From Subtercola sp. Z020 (GTDB lineage Bacteria > Actinomycetota > Actinomycetes > Actinomycetales > Microbacteriaceae): a stretch of DNA of 42,680 nt. Positions 31,468 through 38,814 of this stretch are shown piece after piece. The notes beneath the pieces are model-generated. The model was not told the DNA's origin, made no database searches, and saw only the letters and a list, made by a program, of their open reading frames with translations. Location of the stretch: NCBI RefSeq assembly GCF_002931235.1, contig NZ_PSTT01000003.1:1-42680 (forward strand), in the 5' to 3' direction. Positions within the stretch are counted from its first letter, which is position 1, and every line of letters starts with the position of its first letter. Both the position numbers and the translations under genes were made by a program.

Positions 31468-33051
31468 ATGGCAACCACCGTCTCGCCGACGTCGTCGGCG
31501 TCAGCGTGGGCGCCGATGGCCATCTCGGCCTTCCGCGTGCTGTGGTTCGCCCAGCTCGGCAGCAACATCGGCACCTGGATGCAGACCGTCGGGGCGCAGT
31601 GGTATCTCGTCGATGCCGCCGCCGGCGCGACGGTCATCGCTCTCGTGCAGACGGCGAGCCTTGCACCGGCGATGCTGTTCTCGTTGCCCGCAGGCGTGCT
31701 GGCCGATTCCCTCGATCGCCGCAAACTGCTCATCTGGGGCTCCGCCGTCAGCGCCGTCATCGCCGGGGCGCTCACCGTGATCGCCGCACTGAACGCGCTC
31801 ACGCCGTGGACGATCCTCGCGTTCACCTTCTTCCTCGGCGCGACGTCGACACTGACCTCACCGGCCTGGCAGGCGATCCAACCCGAACTCGTGCCCCGCG
31901 CCCTCATCGGCGCCTCCTCCGCCCTCGGTGGGGTGACGGTCAACGGGGCCCGGGCCGTGGGGCCTGCGCTCGCCGGGGTGATTCTGTCGCTGGCCGGAGC
32001 CCCCGTCGTCTTCGGCATCAACGCCCTCAGTTTCGTCGGCGCCGTGATCGCACTGTGGTGGTGGAAACGGCCACCGCAGCCCGGGCTCGCAGACCGGGAG
32101 GCTTTCGCGCCGGCCCTCCGCGCGGGGGTGCGGTACGTGGCATCCGCCCATCTCATTCGCCGGATACTGCTCCGCTCGGCCCTCTTCGCCCTGCCCGCGA
32201 GTGCGCTGTGGGCGCTTCTGCCGGTCACGGCCAGCCGGCTCTCGCTGAGCTCCAGCGGGTACGGGCTCCTCCTCGGCGCGCTCGGCGTGGGTGCGGTCGT
32301 GGGCATCTTCCTGCTGCCGGTGGCCCGCCGGCGGCTCTCCGACAACGTGGTGATCGCCATCAGTGCGGTGCTCTTCGCCGTCGGCACGGTGGCCGCCGCC
32401 TTCCTCCCGTTCGTCCCCACGCTGGTGCTGCTGGTGCTGGCCGGGTTGGCGTGGATCGGCACTCTCACCGTGCTGAACGCAGCCCTGCAACTCACCCTTC
32501 CGCAGTGGGTGCGCTCGCGCGGAGCATCCGTCTACATCCTGGTGTTCATGGGAACCATGGCCGTCGGTTCGCTGGGCTGGGGCCTCGTGGCGCAGCCGTT
32601 CGGAGCATCCGCTGCGCTGGCGGCAGCTGCCGTGCTGCTGCTCGTGGTGGCGTCGAGTGTGCGTCTGCTGCCGCTCCTGGCCGGCACGGGCACGGTGGAC
32701 CGAACGGTCACGGCGACCTGGGCCACGCCTGCCCTGGTGTTCGATCCGGATCCGACCGACGGCCCCGTGCTCATCCAGATCTCGTATACCGTGCCGGCGG
32801 AATCCGTCTCCGACTTTCGCACTGCGATGAGACTCGTCGAGGGGTCGCGCCGGCGCACCGGCGGGTACCGGTGGGGTCTCTTCCGGAGCGGCGACGACCA
32901 GAACCTCCTCATGGAATCGTTCATGGTCGCGTCGTGGGGGGAGTACCGCCGGCAGCAGACGCAGCGGCTGACGGGCCGCGATCGCGAGATGCGGGCGGCG
33001 GCTCTCACCCACGTTTCAGGCCAACCGACCGAGGAGCACTACTTTGTCTGA
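31468..33051 (+). CDS. MFS transporter, transmembrane-secretion-effector type (MFS_3)
   Basis: This 527-residue protein has about twelve hydrophobic segments (starting AISAFRVLWFAQLGSNIGTW and including GVLADSLDRRKLLIWG, a loop 2-3 motif A variant). It also has an extra cytoplasmic C-terminal domain (VLIQISYTVPAESVSDFRTAM to HVSGQPTEEHYFV, about 85 residues), as in the MFS_3/EntS-like group that exports siderophores and drugs. ATG 31468 has GGGAGGAG four bases upstream. Its 3' end overlaps the start of a VOC gene by eight bases. The substrate is unknown. Confidence 0.92.
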   Translation: MATTVSPTSSASAWAPMAISAFRVLWFAQLGSNIGTWMQTVGAQWYLVDAAAGATVIALVQTASLAPAMLFSLPAGVLADSLDRRKLLIWGSAVSAVIAGALTVIAALNALTPWTILAFTFFLGATSTLTSPAWQAIQPELVPRALIGASSALGGVTVNGARAVGPALAGVILSLAGAPVVFGINALSFVGAVIALWWWKRPPQPGLADREAFAPALRAGVRYVASAHLIRRILLRSALFALPASALWALLPVTASRLSLSSSGYGLLLGALGVGAVVGIFLLPVARRRLSDNVVIAISAVLFAVGTVAAAFLPFVPTLVLLVLAGLAWIGTLTVLNAALQLTLPQWVRSRGASVYILVFMGTMAVGSLGWGLVAQPFGASAALAAAAVLLLVVASSVRLLPLLAGTGTVDRTVTATWATPALVFDPDPTDGPVLIQISYTVPAESVSDFRTAMRLVEGSRRRTGGYRWGLFRSGDDQNLLMESFMVASWGEYRRQQTQRLTGRDREMRAAALTHVSGQPTEEHYFV

Positions 33052-33469
33052 CGCCACGTCTGCGGTTCCCCCGCGTGACGCCCACGAGAGCCCGGGCGTG
33101 GCCGGGGCAGAGTTCACCGGCGTCGGGAACGTCTTCTACTTCATCGACGACCTGGATGCTGCCGTCGAGTGGTACACGGCCAGGCTGCAGAGGCAGCCCG
33201 TGCAGCGGGGAGGCGCTCTCGTCGCGTTCGATCTGAACGGCACGAGACTCACTCTACACCGCTCAGACGACTTCAACACGCCGGGGCCCGCCGGAACGAG
33301 CCCGTACTGGACCGTCCCCGATGTCGACAGGTTCGTCGAGGAGTGGACGGCGAACGGTGCGGTCGCCCACCGCGGCCCGAAGACCGTGTTCACCGGCGAG
33401 CGGCTCTGCCAACTGCGGGACCCGTTCGGCAACCTCTTCTCCGTGAGGGAGGCGCCGAAGGGTGCCTAG
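33044..33469 (+). CDS. VOC/glyoxalase-family protein overlapping the MFS gene
   Basis: This 141-residue VOC-fold protein contains FTGVGNVFYFIDDLDAAVEWYTARL, RLTLHRSDDF and LCQLRDPFGNLFSVREAP. It starts at TTG 33044, inside the last codons of the MFS gene in another frame (eight-base overlap); GAGGAG seven bases upstream within the MFS gene supports that start. The overlap suggests coupled expression, so the pair may act on the same toxic compound, for example sequestration or modification plus export. That joint role is inferred. Confidence 0.88.
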   Translation: MSDATSAVPPRDAHESPGVAGAEFTGVGNVFYFIDDLDAAVEWYTARLQRQPVQRGGALVAFDLNGTRLTLHRSDDFNTPGPAGTSPYWTVPDVDRFVEEWTANGAVAHRGPKTVFTGERLCQLRDPFGNLFSVREAPKGA

Positions 33470-33525
33470 TGGTTGCTGCCCGGGGCGTGGACCGTGCGGC
33501 GACCGATCAGCCACTTGCCTTCCGT

Positions 33526-33540
33526 TCTCGGGAAACGAGA
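33526..33540. terminator. Candidate terminator between VOC and aquaporin genes
   Basis: TCTCG-GGAAA-CGAGA forms a small hairpin in the 92-bp gap between these converging genes. GGACCGTG (33489-33496) can also pair with CACGGTCC (33541-33548) around it, giving a larger nested structure. Confidence 0.35.
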
Positions 33541-33561
33541 CACGGTCCGTCGAAGCCTGCA

Positions 33562-34410
33562 TCATTCGTCGGGAGACGGTGCGACAGACTTCTGCGATCG
33601 TGACCCGGGCGACGTTCTCCGGCTGACTGGGGCCGCTGGCGCGGGCGCGTCATCGTGAGGGGCGAACAGTCGCGGATAGAGCAGGGCGGCTATCGCCGCG
33701 CCCAGCAGAGGGAAGACGATGAAGACCCACAGCTGCGCGAGCCAGTGCGGCCCGCCGAAGGCAGCCGTTGCGAGCGAGCGGGCAGGGTTCAGCGATGCGT
33801 TGTCGATGGGCAGCGCGACGAACAACATGACCGTGAGAGTGAGCCCGATGACCAGCGGCGCCACGGGCGTGCCTTTGGTGGGGTGTGTGGTTGCGAGCAC
33901 GACGAGAACGAGGATGGCGGTGGCGACCGTCTCGACGGCGGCGACCGGGAGCAGACCGTAGAGTCCGGGCGATTGGCCGTCGAATCCGTTCGAGGCGAAG
34001 CCGGCAGCGACCGCCTTGCCGACGGTGTCGCCGGGGGCGCCGGAGACCAGGCCGAAGACGGCGGCTGCCCCCGCGAGGCCGCCGAGGGCCTGGGAGAGAA
34101 CGTAGAGGGGCACGAGTCGCCAGGGGAGTCGACGAGCGATGGCTGTTCCGAGTGTGACCGCTGGGTTGAAGTGGCCGCCCGAGACGGGGCCGAACGCGAA
34201 CCCGCCCGCGGTGACGGCGAGGCCGAGGGCGAGTGCGACGCCGAGCAGGCCGGTTCCGGGTTGCGGGGCACGCCCGTTGTCGTCTGGTGAGGTCAGCAGG
34301 GCCGCACCTATCAGCCCGAAGACAAGCAGGAACGTGCCGGCGAATTCGGCGGCGGATCGCGACGAACGTCGCGACTGTGCGGGGAACGGATGTTGCTGCG
34401 GATTCGTCAT
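33562..34410 (-). CDS. Aquaporin (MIP family)
   Basis: This 282-residue membrane channel has both asparagine-proline-alanine boxes (HFNPAVTLG near residue 80 and SLNPARSLA near 205), with the selectivity Arg after the second box. It has about six transmembrane segments, a 15-residue polar start, and a long Pro/Ala/Ser tail of about 40 residues that is probably cytoplasmic. Water or small-solute flow follows the gradient. ATG 34410 overlaps the stop of the hydrolase gene (ATGA), so the channel is translated from that message. Confidence 0.93.
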   Translation of the reverse strand: MTNPQQHPFPAQSRRSSRSAAEFAGTFLLVFGLIGAALLTSPDDNGRAPQPGTGLLGVALALGLAVTAGGFAFGPVSGGHFNPAVTLGTAIARRLPWRLVPLYVLSQALGGLAGAAAVFGLVSGAPGDTVGKAVAAGFASNGFDGQSPGLYGLLPVAAVETVATAILVLVVLATTHPTKGTPVAPLVIGLTLTVMLFVALPIDNASLNPARSLATAAFGGPHWLAQLWVFIVFPLLGAAIAALLYPRLFAPHDDAPAPAAPVSRRTSPGSRSQKSVAPSPDE

Positions 34411-34856
34411 GCGCCACTCACACTCTGCGCTTCGCGCCAGAACTCCTGCATGGTTCCCTGCGAATCCTCCGTTTTCACCAGCTGGGGAGCAGAACTCCCG
34501 ATGGTGAAGATCTTCGCGACCCGTTCCCTGCCGTAGCGGGCGGAATAGCGCACCACCTCGGCGCCGCCGACAGAATGCCCGATCAGGATGAGGTCGTTCA
34601 GATCGAGGGTCAGAACCAGTTCGTTCAGATCGGCGGCGTAGGTGTCCACGGTGTTGTCGTCGGAGGTATTCGACGATCGACCGTGCCCCCGGCGGTCGTA
34701 CGCGACAGCCCGGAAGCCGGCGTCGGCTATCAGCGTGAGCTCGCGGGACCAGGCATCCGAGCACAACGGCCAGCCGTGGCTGAGAAGAACGGGCTGACCG
34801 TCGCCCTGGTCGGTGTAGTAGAGCTCCGTGCCGTCGCGGGTCGTGATGTAGGGCAT
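34407..34856 (-). CDS. Alpha/beta hydrolase, C-terminally truncated
   Basis: This frame of 149 residues matches the first half of the non-heme chloroperoxidase-like alpha/beta hydrolases (usually about 275 residues): YYTDQGDGQPVLLSHGWPLCSDAWS, AYDRRGHGRSS, and the nucleophile elbow GHSVGG. The chain stops soon after IFTIGSSAPQLVKTED, so the cap, the acid and the catalytic His are missing. It is unlikely to be active as an esterase by itself. ATG 34856 has GGAGGAG upstream. The stop overlaps the aquaporin ATG. The upstream gap has the direct repeat TAC(G/A)ACCAT at 34922 and 34945. Confidence 0.8.
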   Translation of the reverse strand: MPYITTRDGTELYYTDQGDGQPVLLSHGWPLCSDAWSRELTLIADAGFRAVAYDRRGHGRSSNTSDDNTVDTYAADLNELVLTLDLNDLILIGHSVGGAEVVRYSARYGRERVAKIFTIGSSAPQLVKTEDSQGTMQEFWREAQSVSGA

Positions 34857-34976
34857 GCGTTCTCCTCCACGGTTCAGGGCGATCAGTTCCCCGACCGTAC
34901 GGGCGCGGCGACGACGTTGCCTACGACCATGCGTCCATACCTCGTACAACCATTGTCGAAGGCCGGGCCACTGGGG

Positions 34977-36137
34977 TCAGAGCCGGCCCTTCGTCTGCCA
35001 GAGGCGCATCAGTTTCAGACAGAGGTGCAGAGTGCTCCGCGCTATCCCGTCATCGAGAGCGGCCTTCACGACAGGCGGCATGTTCTCGAGCCGGTAGTAG
35101 AGGGTGGTTCGGTGGATGTGCAGAAGGTCGCAGGCTTCCTTCACCTGGGAGCGCACGTCGAGGTAGGTCTCGACCGTCGACCTCTGCGTCGTATCGCCGT
35201 CGACGCAGAGCGCGTACGCCGCCGGCGAGAACAGGGCGATCTGCGTCGTGTCCGCCAACACCGACGACAGCATCAACCAGGTTCCGAGCTCGCTGATGTC
35301 GGCGACCCCGTCGAGATCGGGGAGGAGGAGCGCCGTCTCGGCGGCGGTCACGGCCTGCTCGACGGCGGTGTGCAGATCGTCGGAATGGCGCTGTTGCCGC
35401 GCGGTGCCGATGGCGCAGATCGGGACAGAGTGGTCCCGGGCCTCCGCTCGGATGTCGTCGAGCACAGGCCCCGTGTCGGGTGCGCGCACGACGAAGAGCT
35501 GGGTGGTGCCGCGTTCCCCGAGATAGAAGATCCCCTTGGTGCGGCGGGCATCCAAATACCGTCCGAAGGCCACCCTCTGGATGGCACCGACGTCCGGATC
35601 GACCCTGACGGCGATCACGAGAGTGCCGTCGCCTCGTTCCAGCCAGAGGTTCGAGACGGCGTCGCTGAACGCCCGTCGGGAGACGGCAGCGTCGGTGGCG
35701 AGCAGTCGGCCCATCACCGCGATCCGCGCTGATCCTCCTGCACCGGGGGACTGGCGGGACAGTTCCTCCTTCGTGAGGAGAACCGCTGCGTCGATGGCGC
35801 TGAAATGAGCGGGTGTCAGAGGTGGTAGCCCGCCCGTGATGAGCCACATGATCGCGAGAGGGCCGCCTTCGTCTCGGATGGGGATCGCCAGCCGATCGAG
35901 CGCATTCAGTTCACTCATGTCGACGTGCACTGGCTGCCGTGCCTGGGCGATCTGCAGCCGTTCGACCAATGCACGGGCTTCAGGGGGAGTCTTTCGCTGC
36001 AGGAGACTCGCTGCCCGAAGGGCGTCGATCACCTCGCCCTGAGCGCTCGCCGCAATCGGCCGGTAGCGCAGGTCGTTGATGACGACTGATCGACCGAGAA
36101 CCGTGGCGAGCTCATCGACGATGTCCTGAACGTTCAT
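34977..36137 (-). CDS. PucR-type transcriptional regulator
   Basis: This 386-residue regulator has an N-terminal PAS/GAF-like sensor segment (MNVQDIVDELATVLGRSVVINDLRYRPIAASAQG), a middle GGDEF-like segment and the C-terminal PucR helix-turn-helix (DVRSQVKEACDLLHIHRTTLYYRLENM). ATG 36137 is the start; the in-frame GTG at 36149 is an alternative. TAACGT is the nearest -10-like box. It is divergent from alsS-alsD-poxB, where a direct repeat suits an activator, so it probably controls pyruvate overflow metabolism. The inducer is unknown. Confidence 0.85.
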   Translation of the reverse strand: MNVQDIVDELATVLGRSVVINDLRYRPIAASAQGEVIDALRAASLLQRKTPPEARALVERLQIAQARQPVHVDMSELNALDRLAIPIRDEGGPLAIMWLITGGLPPLTPAHFSAIDAAVLLTKEELSRQSPGAGGSARIAVMGRLLATDAAVSRRAFSDAVSNLWLERGDGTLVIAVRVDPDVGAIQRVAFGRYLDARRTKGIFYLGERGTTQLFVVRAPDTGPVLDDIRAEARDHSVPICAIGTARQQRHSDDLHTAVEQAVTAAETALLLPDLDGVADISELGTWLMLSSVLADTTQIALFSPAAYALCVDGDTTQRSTVETYLDVRSQVKEACDLLHIHRTTLYYRLENMPPVVKAALDDGIARSTLHLCLKLMRLWQTKGRL

Positions 36138-36250
36138 GATGAGGCTCACGTTAGGTGCAGGGATGCGGTGGGCGCGTAGCCCTTTCACACCCACCCACTG
36201 CAGCGCTCAGCGCTCGGGTGACGACGAGACCGTGATGTTCGACAAAGTGC

Positions 36251-36345
36251 GCAACCGGTTCCGCATCCGGTTCAGTGACGACTCGAATCCGTCTGCGTAG
36301 GTTCGGGGCAACAGGGGCGAAGCCGGCGCCCCTTCGACCAAGGAG
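36251..36345 (+). promoter_or_regulatory. alsS promoter with tandem repeat and leader hairpin
   Basis: GCAACCGGTTC (36251-36261) and GCATCCGGTTC (36263-36273) form a direct repeat with a 12-bp period. TAGGTT (36298-36303) is a plausible -10. AGGGGC (36313-36318) pairs with GCCCCT (36328-36333) across nine bases, and AAGGAG (36340-36345) precedes the alsS ATG by six bases. Repeats at about -60 to -37 suit an activator. AGCGCT occurs twice farther upstream (36202-36214). Confidence 0.6.
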
Positions 36346-36351
36346 AAACGG

Positions 36352-38031
36352 ATGCCCGCGATCGAACAGCCCCGAAGCGCCAACCACGTTCTGGACATCG
36401 TGTCCTCTGCCGGAGTCCCGTACATCTTCGGTATACCGGGAGCGAAGGTCGACGCCATCTTCGATGCGACCAACGACGAGGGTCCCGAGCTCATCGTGTG
36501 CAGGCACGAACAGAACGCAGCATTCATGGCCGCTGCGGTCGGTCGACTGACCGGGGTGCCCGGAGTGGTACTCGTCACCTCCGGCCCCGGCACCACGAAT
36601 CTCGCGACCGGCCTCCTCACCGCCAACACCGAGCAGGATCCGGTCGTGGCCCTCTGCGGCGCCGTTCAGCTGTCCGACCGCCTGAAGCGCACCCACCAGT
36701 CCATGGATGCGGCCGCCTTCCTCGCGACCGTCACGAAGTCGACCGTCGAGTCGACCGACCCCGACGACGTGTCCGAAGCCGTCGTCAACGCCTTCCGAGC
36801 TGCGACCACCGAGCCCAAGGGTGCCGCGGCCGTGGTTCTCTCCGCCAGCGTCATGGCGGCAGCGACCACCGCCGTCTCTGCCGGGGGCAGGGCACTGGCC
36901 GTGCCGAAACTGGGGCCCGCCGCCCCGGCCGACGTCGACGCCGCCGCCGGCCTCATCCGAACCGCCGAGCGACCCGTTCTGCTCGTCGGTCTGCGTGGCG
37001 CCGACATCGACAGCACTCGCGCTCTGCGTGCGCTGATCAGCGAGACCGAACTGCCGGTGATCGAGACATTCCAGGCCGCAGGCCTCATCTCTCGCGAGCT
37101 CGAAGACCACTACCTCGGTCGCGTCGGACTCTTCAAGAACCAGCCCGCCGACATCACGCTCAACGAATCCGATCTCGTGATCGCAGTGGGATACGACGCC
37201 GTCGAATACGACCCCGTCATCTGGAACTCCGACGTCGAGCGCCGGGTCATCCACATCGATTCTGTGCCCGCGGCGTACGACAACCACTACCGCCCCACCC
37301 TCGAACTGCGGGGTGACGTCGCCTCGACCGTCGACGCACTCCGACCCGCGATCTCCGGCCTGAAGCTCTCCGAGGCTGCTGCCGCCAGCGCGGCGAAGCG
37401 CCGCCAGGACCTCGCCGGCATCGACGACGCCGCCCGAACGGCCGACGCTGCGCCGGGCCTTGTCGACCCTGCGCGCCTCGTGCTCCTGATGCGCGACATT
37501 CTCGACGACGACGCGACGGTCGCCTGCGACATCGGCTCGAACTACATCTTCATGGCCCGCCACTTCCGCGTGTACGAGCCGCGTCACCTCCTGTTCTCCA
37601 ACGGGCAGCAGACGCTCGGCGTGTCGCTTCCCTGGGGCATCGCTTCCGCTCTCGTGCGGCCCGGCACCCAGGTCGTGTCGGTGTCGGGCGACGGCGGGTT
37701 CCTGTTCTCAGCCCAGGAGCTCGAGACCGCCAAGCGGCTCGGGGTCTCGTTCACGCACATCATCATGCGCGACAACACCTACAACATGGTGGCCTTCCAG
37801 GAGCAGCTGAAGTACGGCCGCACCTCGGGCATCCAACTCGGCGACTACGACTCCGTCGCCTTCGCCGAGGCGTTCGGAGCGAAGGGCCGCCGCGTCACCG
37901 GGTACGAGGAATTCGAGTCGGCCCTGCGTGCATCCCTCGCCGAAGACGGGGTCTCCATCATCGATGTCGCCGTCGACTACAGCCGCAATGGCGACATCGC
38001 CGCCCACCTCGACGAGGAGTCCTTCGAATGA
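36352..38031 (+). CDS. alsS: Catabolic acetolactate synthase
   Basis: This 559-residue thiamine-diphosphate enzyme condenses two pyruvates into 2-acetolactate with loss of CO2, at the start of the acetoin/butanediol branch. The catalytic Glu is at 53 (CRHEQNAAF). The N-terminal YIFGIPGAKVD, the GRLTGVPGVVLVTSGPGTTN segment, the RTHQSMD loop, YEPRHLLFSNGQQTLGVSLPW and the ThDP motif SGDGGFLFSAQELET follow closely the AlsS/BudB type rather than the FAD-regulated biosynthetic IlvB. ATG 36352 follows AAGGAG. It is coupled to alsD by ATGA. The nearby alsD makes the assignment firm. Confidence 0.95.
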   Translation: MPAIEQPRSANHVLDIVSSAGVPYIFGIPGAKVDAIFDATNDEGPELIVCRHEQNAAFMAAAVGRLTGVPGVVLVTSGPGTTNLATGLLTANTEQDPVVALCGAVQLSDRLKRTHQSMDAAAFLATVTKSTVESTDPDDVSEAVVNAFRAATTEPKGAAAVVLSASVMAAATTAVSAGGRALAVPKLGPAAPADVDAAAGLIRTAERPVLLVGLRGADIDSTRALRALISETELPVIETFQAAGLISRELEDHYLGRVGLFKNQPADITLNESDLVIAVGYDAVEYDPVIWNSDVERRVIHIDSVPAAYDNHYRPTLELRGDVASTVDALRPAISGLKLSEAAAASAAKRRQDLAGIDDAARTADAAPGLVDPARLVLLMRDILDDDATVACDIGSNYIFMARHFRVYEPRHLLFSNGQQTLGVSLPWGIASALVRPGTQVVSVSGDGGFLFSAQELETAKRLGVSFTHIIMRDNTYNMVAFQEQLKYGRTSGIQLGDYDSVAFAEAFGAKGRRVTGYEEFESALRASLAEDGVSIIDVAVDYSRNGDIAAHLDEESFE

Positions 38032-38768
38032 GTGCATCGGTCGACACCGGGGACGACTACACCGTCTACCAGACCTCGACGATGGCGGCGCTGCTCACCG
38101 GACTCTACGACGGCGACGTCACCGTGCAGCAGCTCCTCACCCACGGCGACTTCGGGGTGGGTACGTTCAATCATCTCGATGGCGAAATGATCGTACTCGA
38201 GGGGGTCTGCTACCACCTGCGGAACGACGGCAGCGTGCGGATCGCTTCGGGAACGGATAAGACCCCCTTCGCAGCGGTCACGCACTTCAGGAGCGCCCGA
38301 GGGTTCGACATCACCGAACCTGTCACCCTGGCGCAGCTCACGAAGCAGATCGACGACGTGACCGGCGGCGACAACCTCCCGGTCGCCGTGCGGATCGACG
38401 GAACGTTCTCGGGCCTGAAGACCCGCACAGTGGGGGAGCAGCAGAAGCCCTACCCCCCACTGACGGATGCTTCGGCGCACGAGACCATCAACACACTCGA
38501 GACCACGCAGGGCACCGTGGCCGGATTCCGCACACCTCAGTTCGAGGCTGCGATCTCGGTCGCGGGCTACCACCTGCACTACGTCGACGACGCCCGGGCG
38601 CATGGCGGCCACGTGCTCGACCTCACCGTTGCGGCGGGCCGCGTCTCGATCGCCCCGATCACACAGTTGCGGCTCGTGCTGCCCGACACCCCGGAGTACC
38701 GAAAAGCCGACATCGACCTCGCCGACCTGGCCCAGCAGGAGCAGCGAGCCGAAGGTACCACCTCCTGA
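38028..38768 (+). CDS. alsD: Acetolactate decarboxylase
   Basis: This 246-residue enzyme decarboxylates 2-acetolactate to acetoin. Family hallmarks are TSTMAALLTGLYDGDVTVQQLL, GDFGVGTFNHLDGEMIVLEGVCY, the ITEPVTL segment, and the zinc-ligand region GYHLHYVDDARAHGGHVLDL. The ATG overlaps the alsS stop (ATGA), so synthase and decarboxylase are made together. In this family the acetolactate is drawn off quickly, which also protects branched-chain amino acid regulation. No butanediol dehydrogenase is encoded nearby. Confidence 0.95.
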   Translation: MSASVDTGDDYTVYQTSTMAALLTGLYDGDVTVQQLLTHGDFGVGTFNHLDGEMIVLEGVCYHLRNDGSVRIASGTDKTPFAAVTHFRSARGFDITEPVTLAQLTKQIDDVTGGDNLPVAVRIDGTFSGLKTRTVGEQQKPYPPLTDASAHETINTLETTQGTVAGFRTPQFEAAISVAGYHLHYVDDARAHGGHVLDLTVAAGRVSIAPITQLRLVLPDTPEYRKADIDLADLAQQEQRAEGTTS

Positions 38769-38814
38769 GCAGGGCTCAGAGACCCTCCAGTGACAAGCAT
38801 GATGAAAGGAACCG

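Noticed and set aside
33473-33658. Small plus-strand frame between VOC and aquaporin genes
   Set aside because: No ribosome-binding site, runs into the aquaporin gene on the opposite strand, and lies over a hairpin that fits a terminator.
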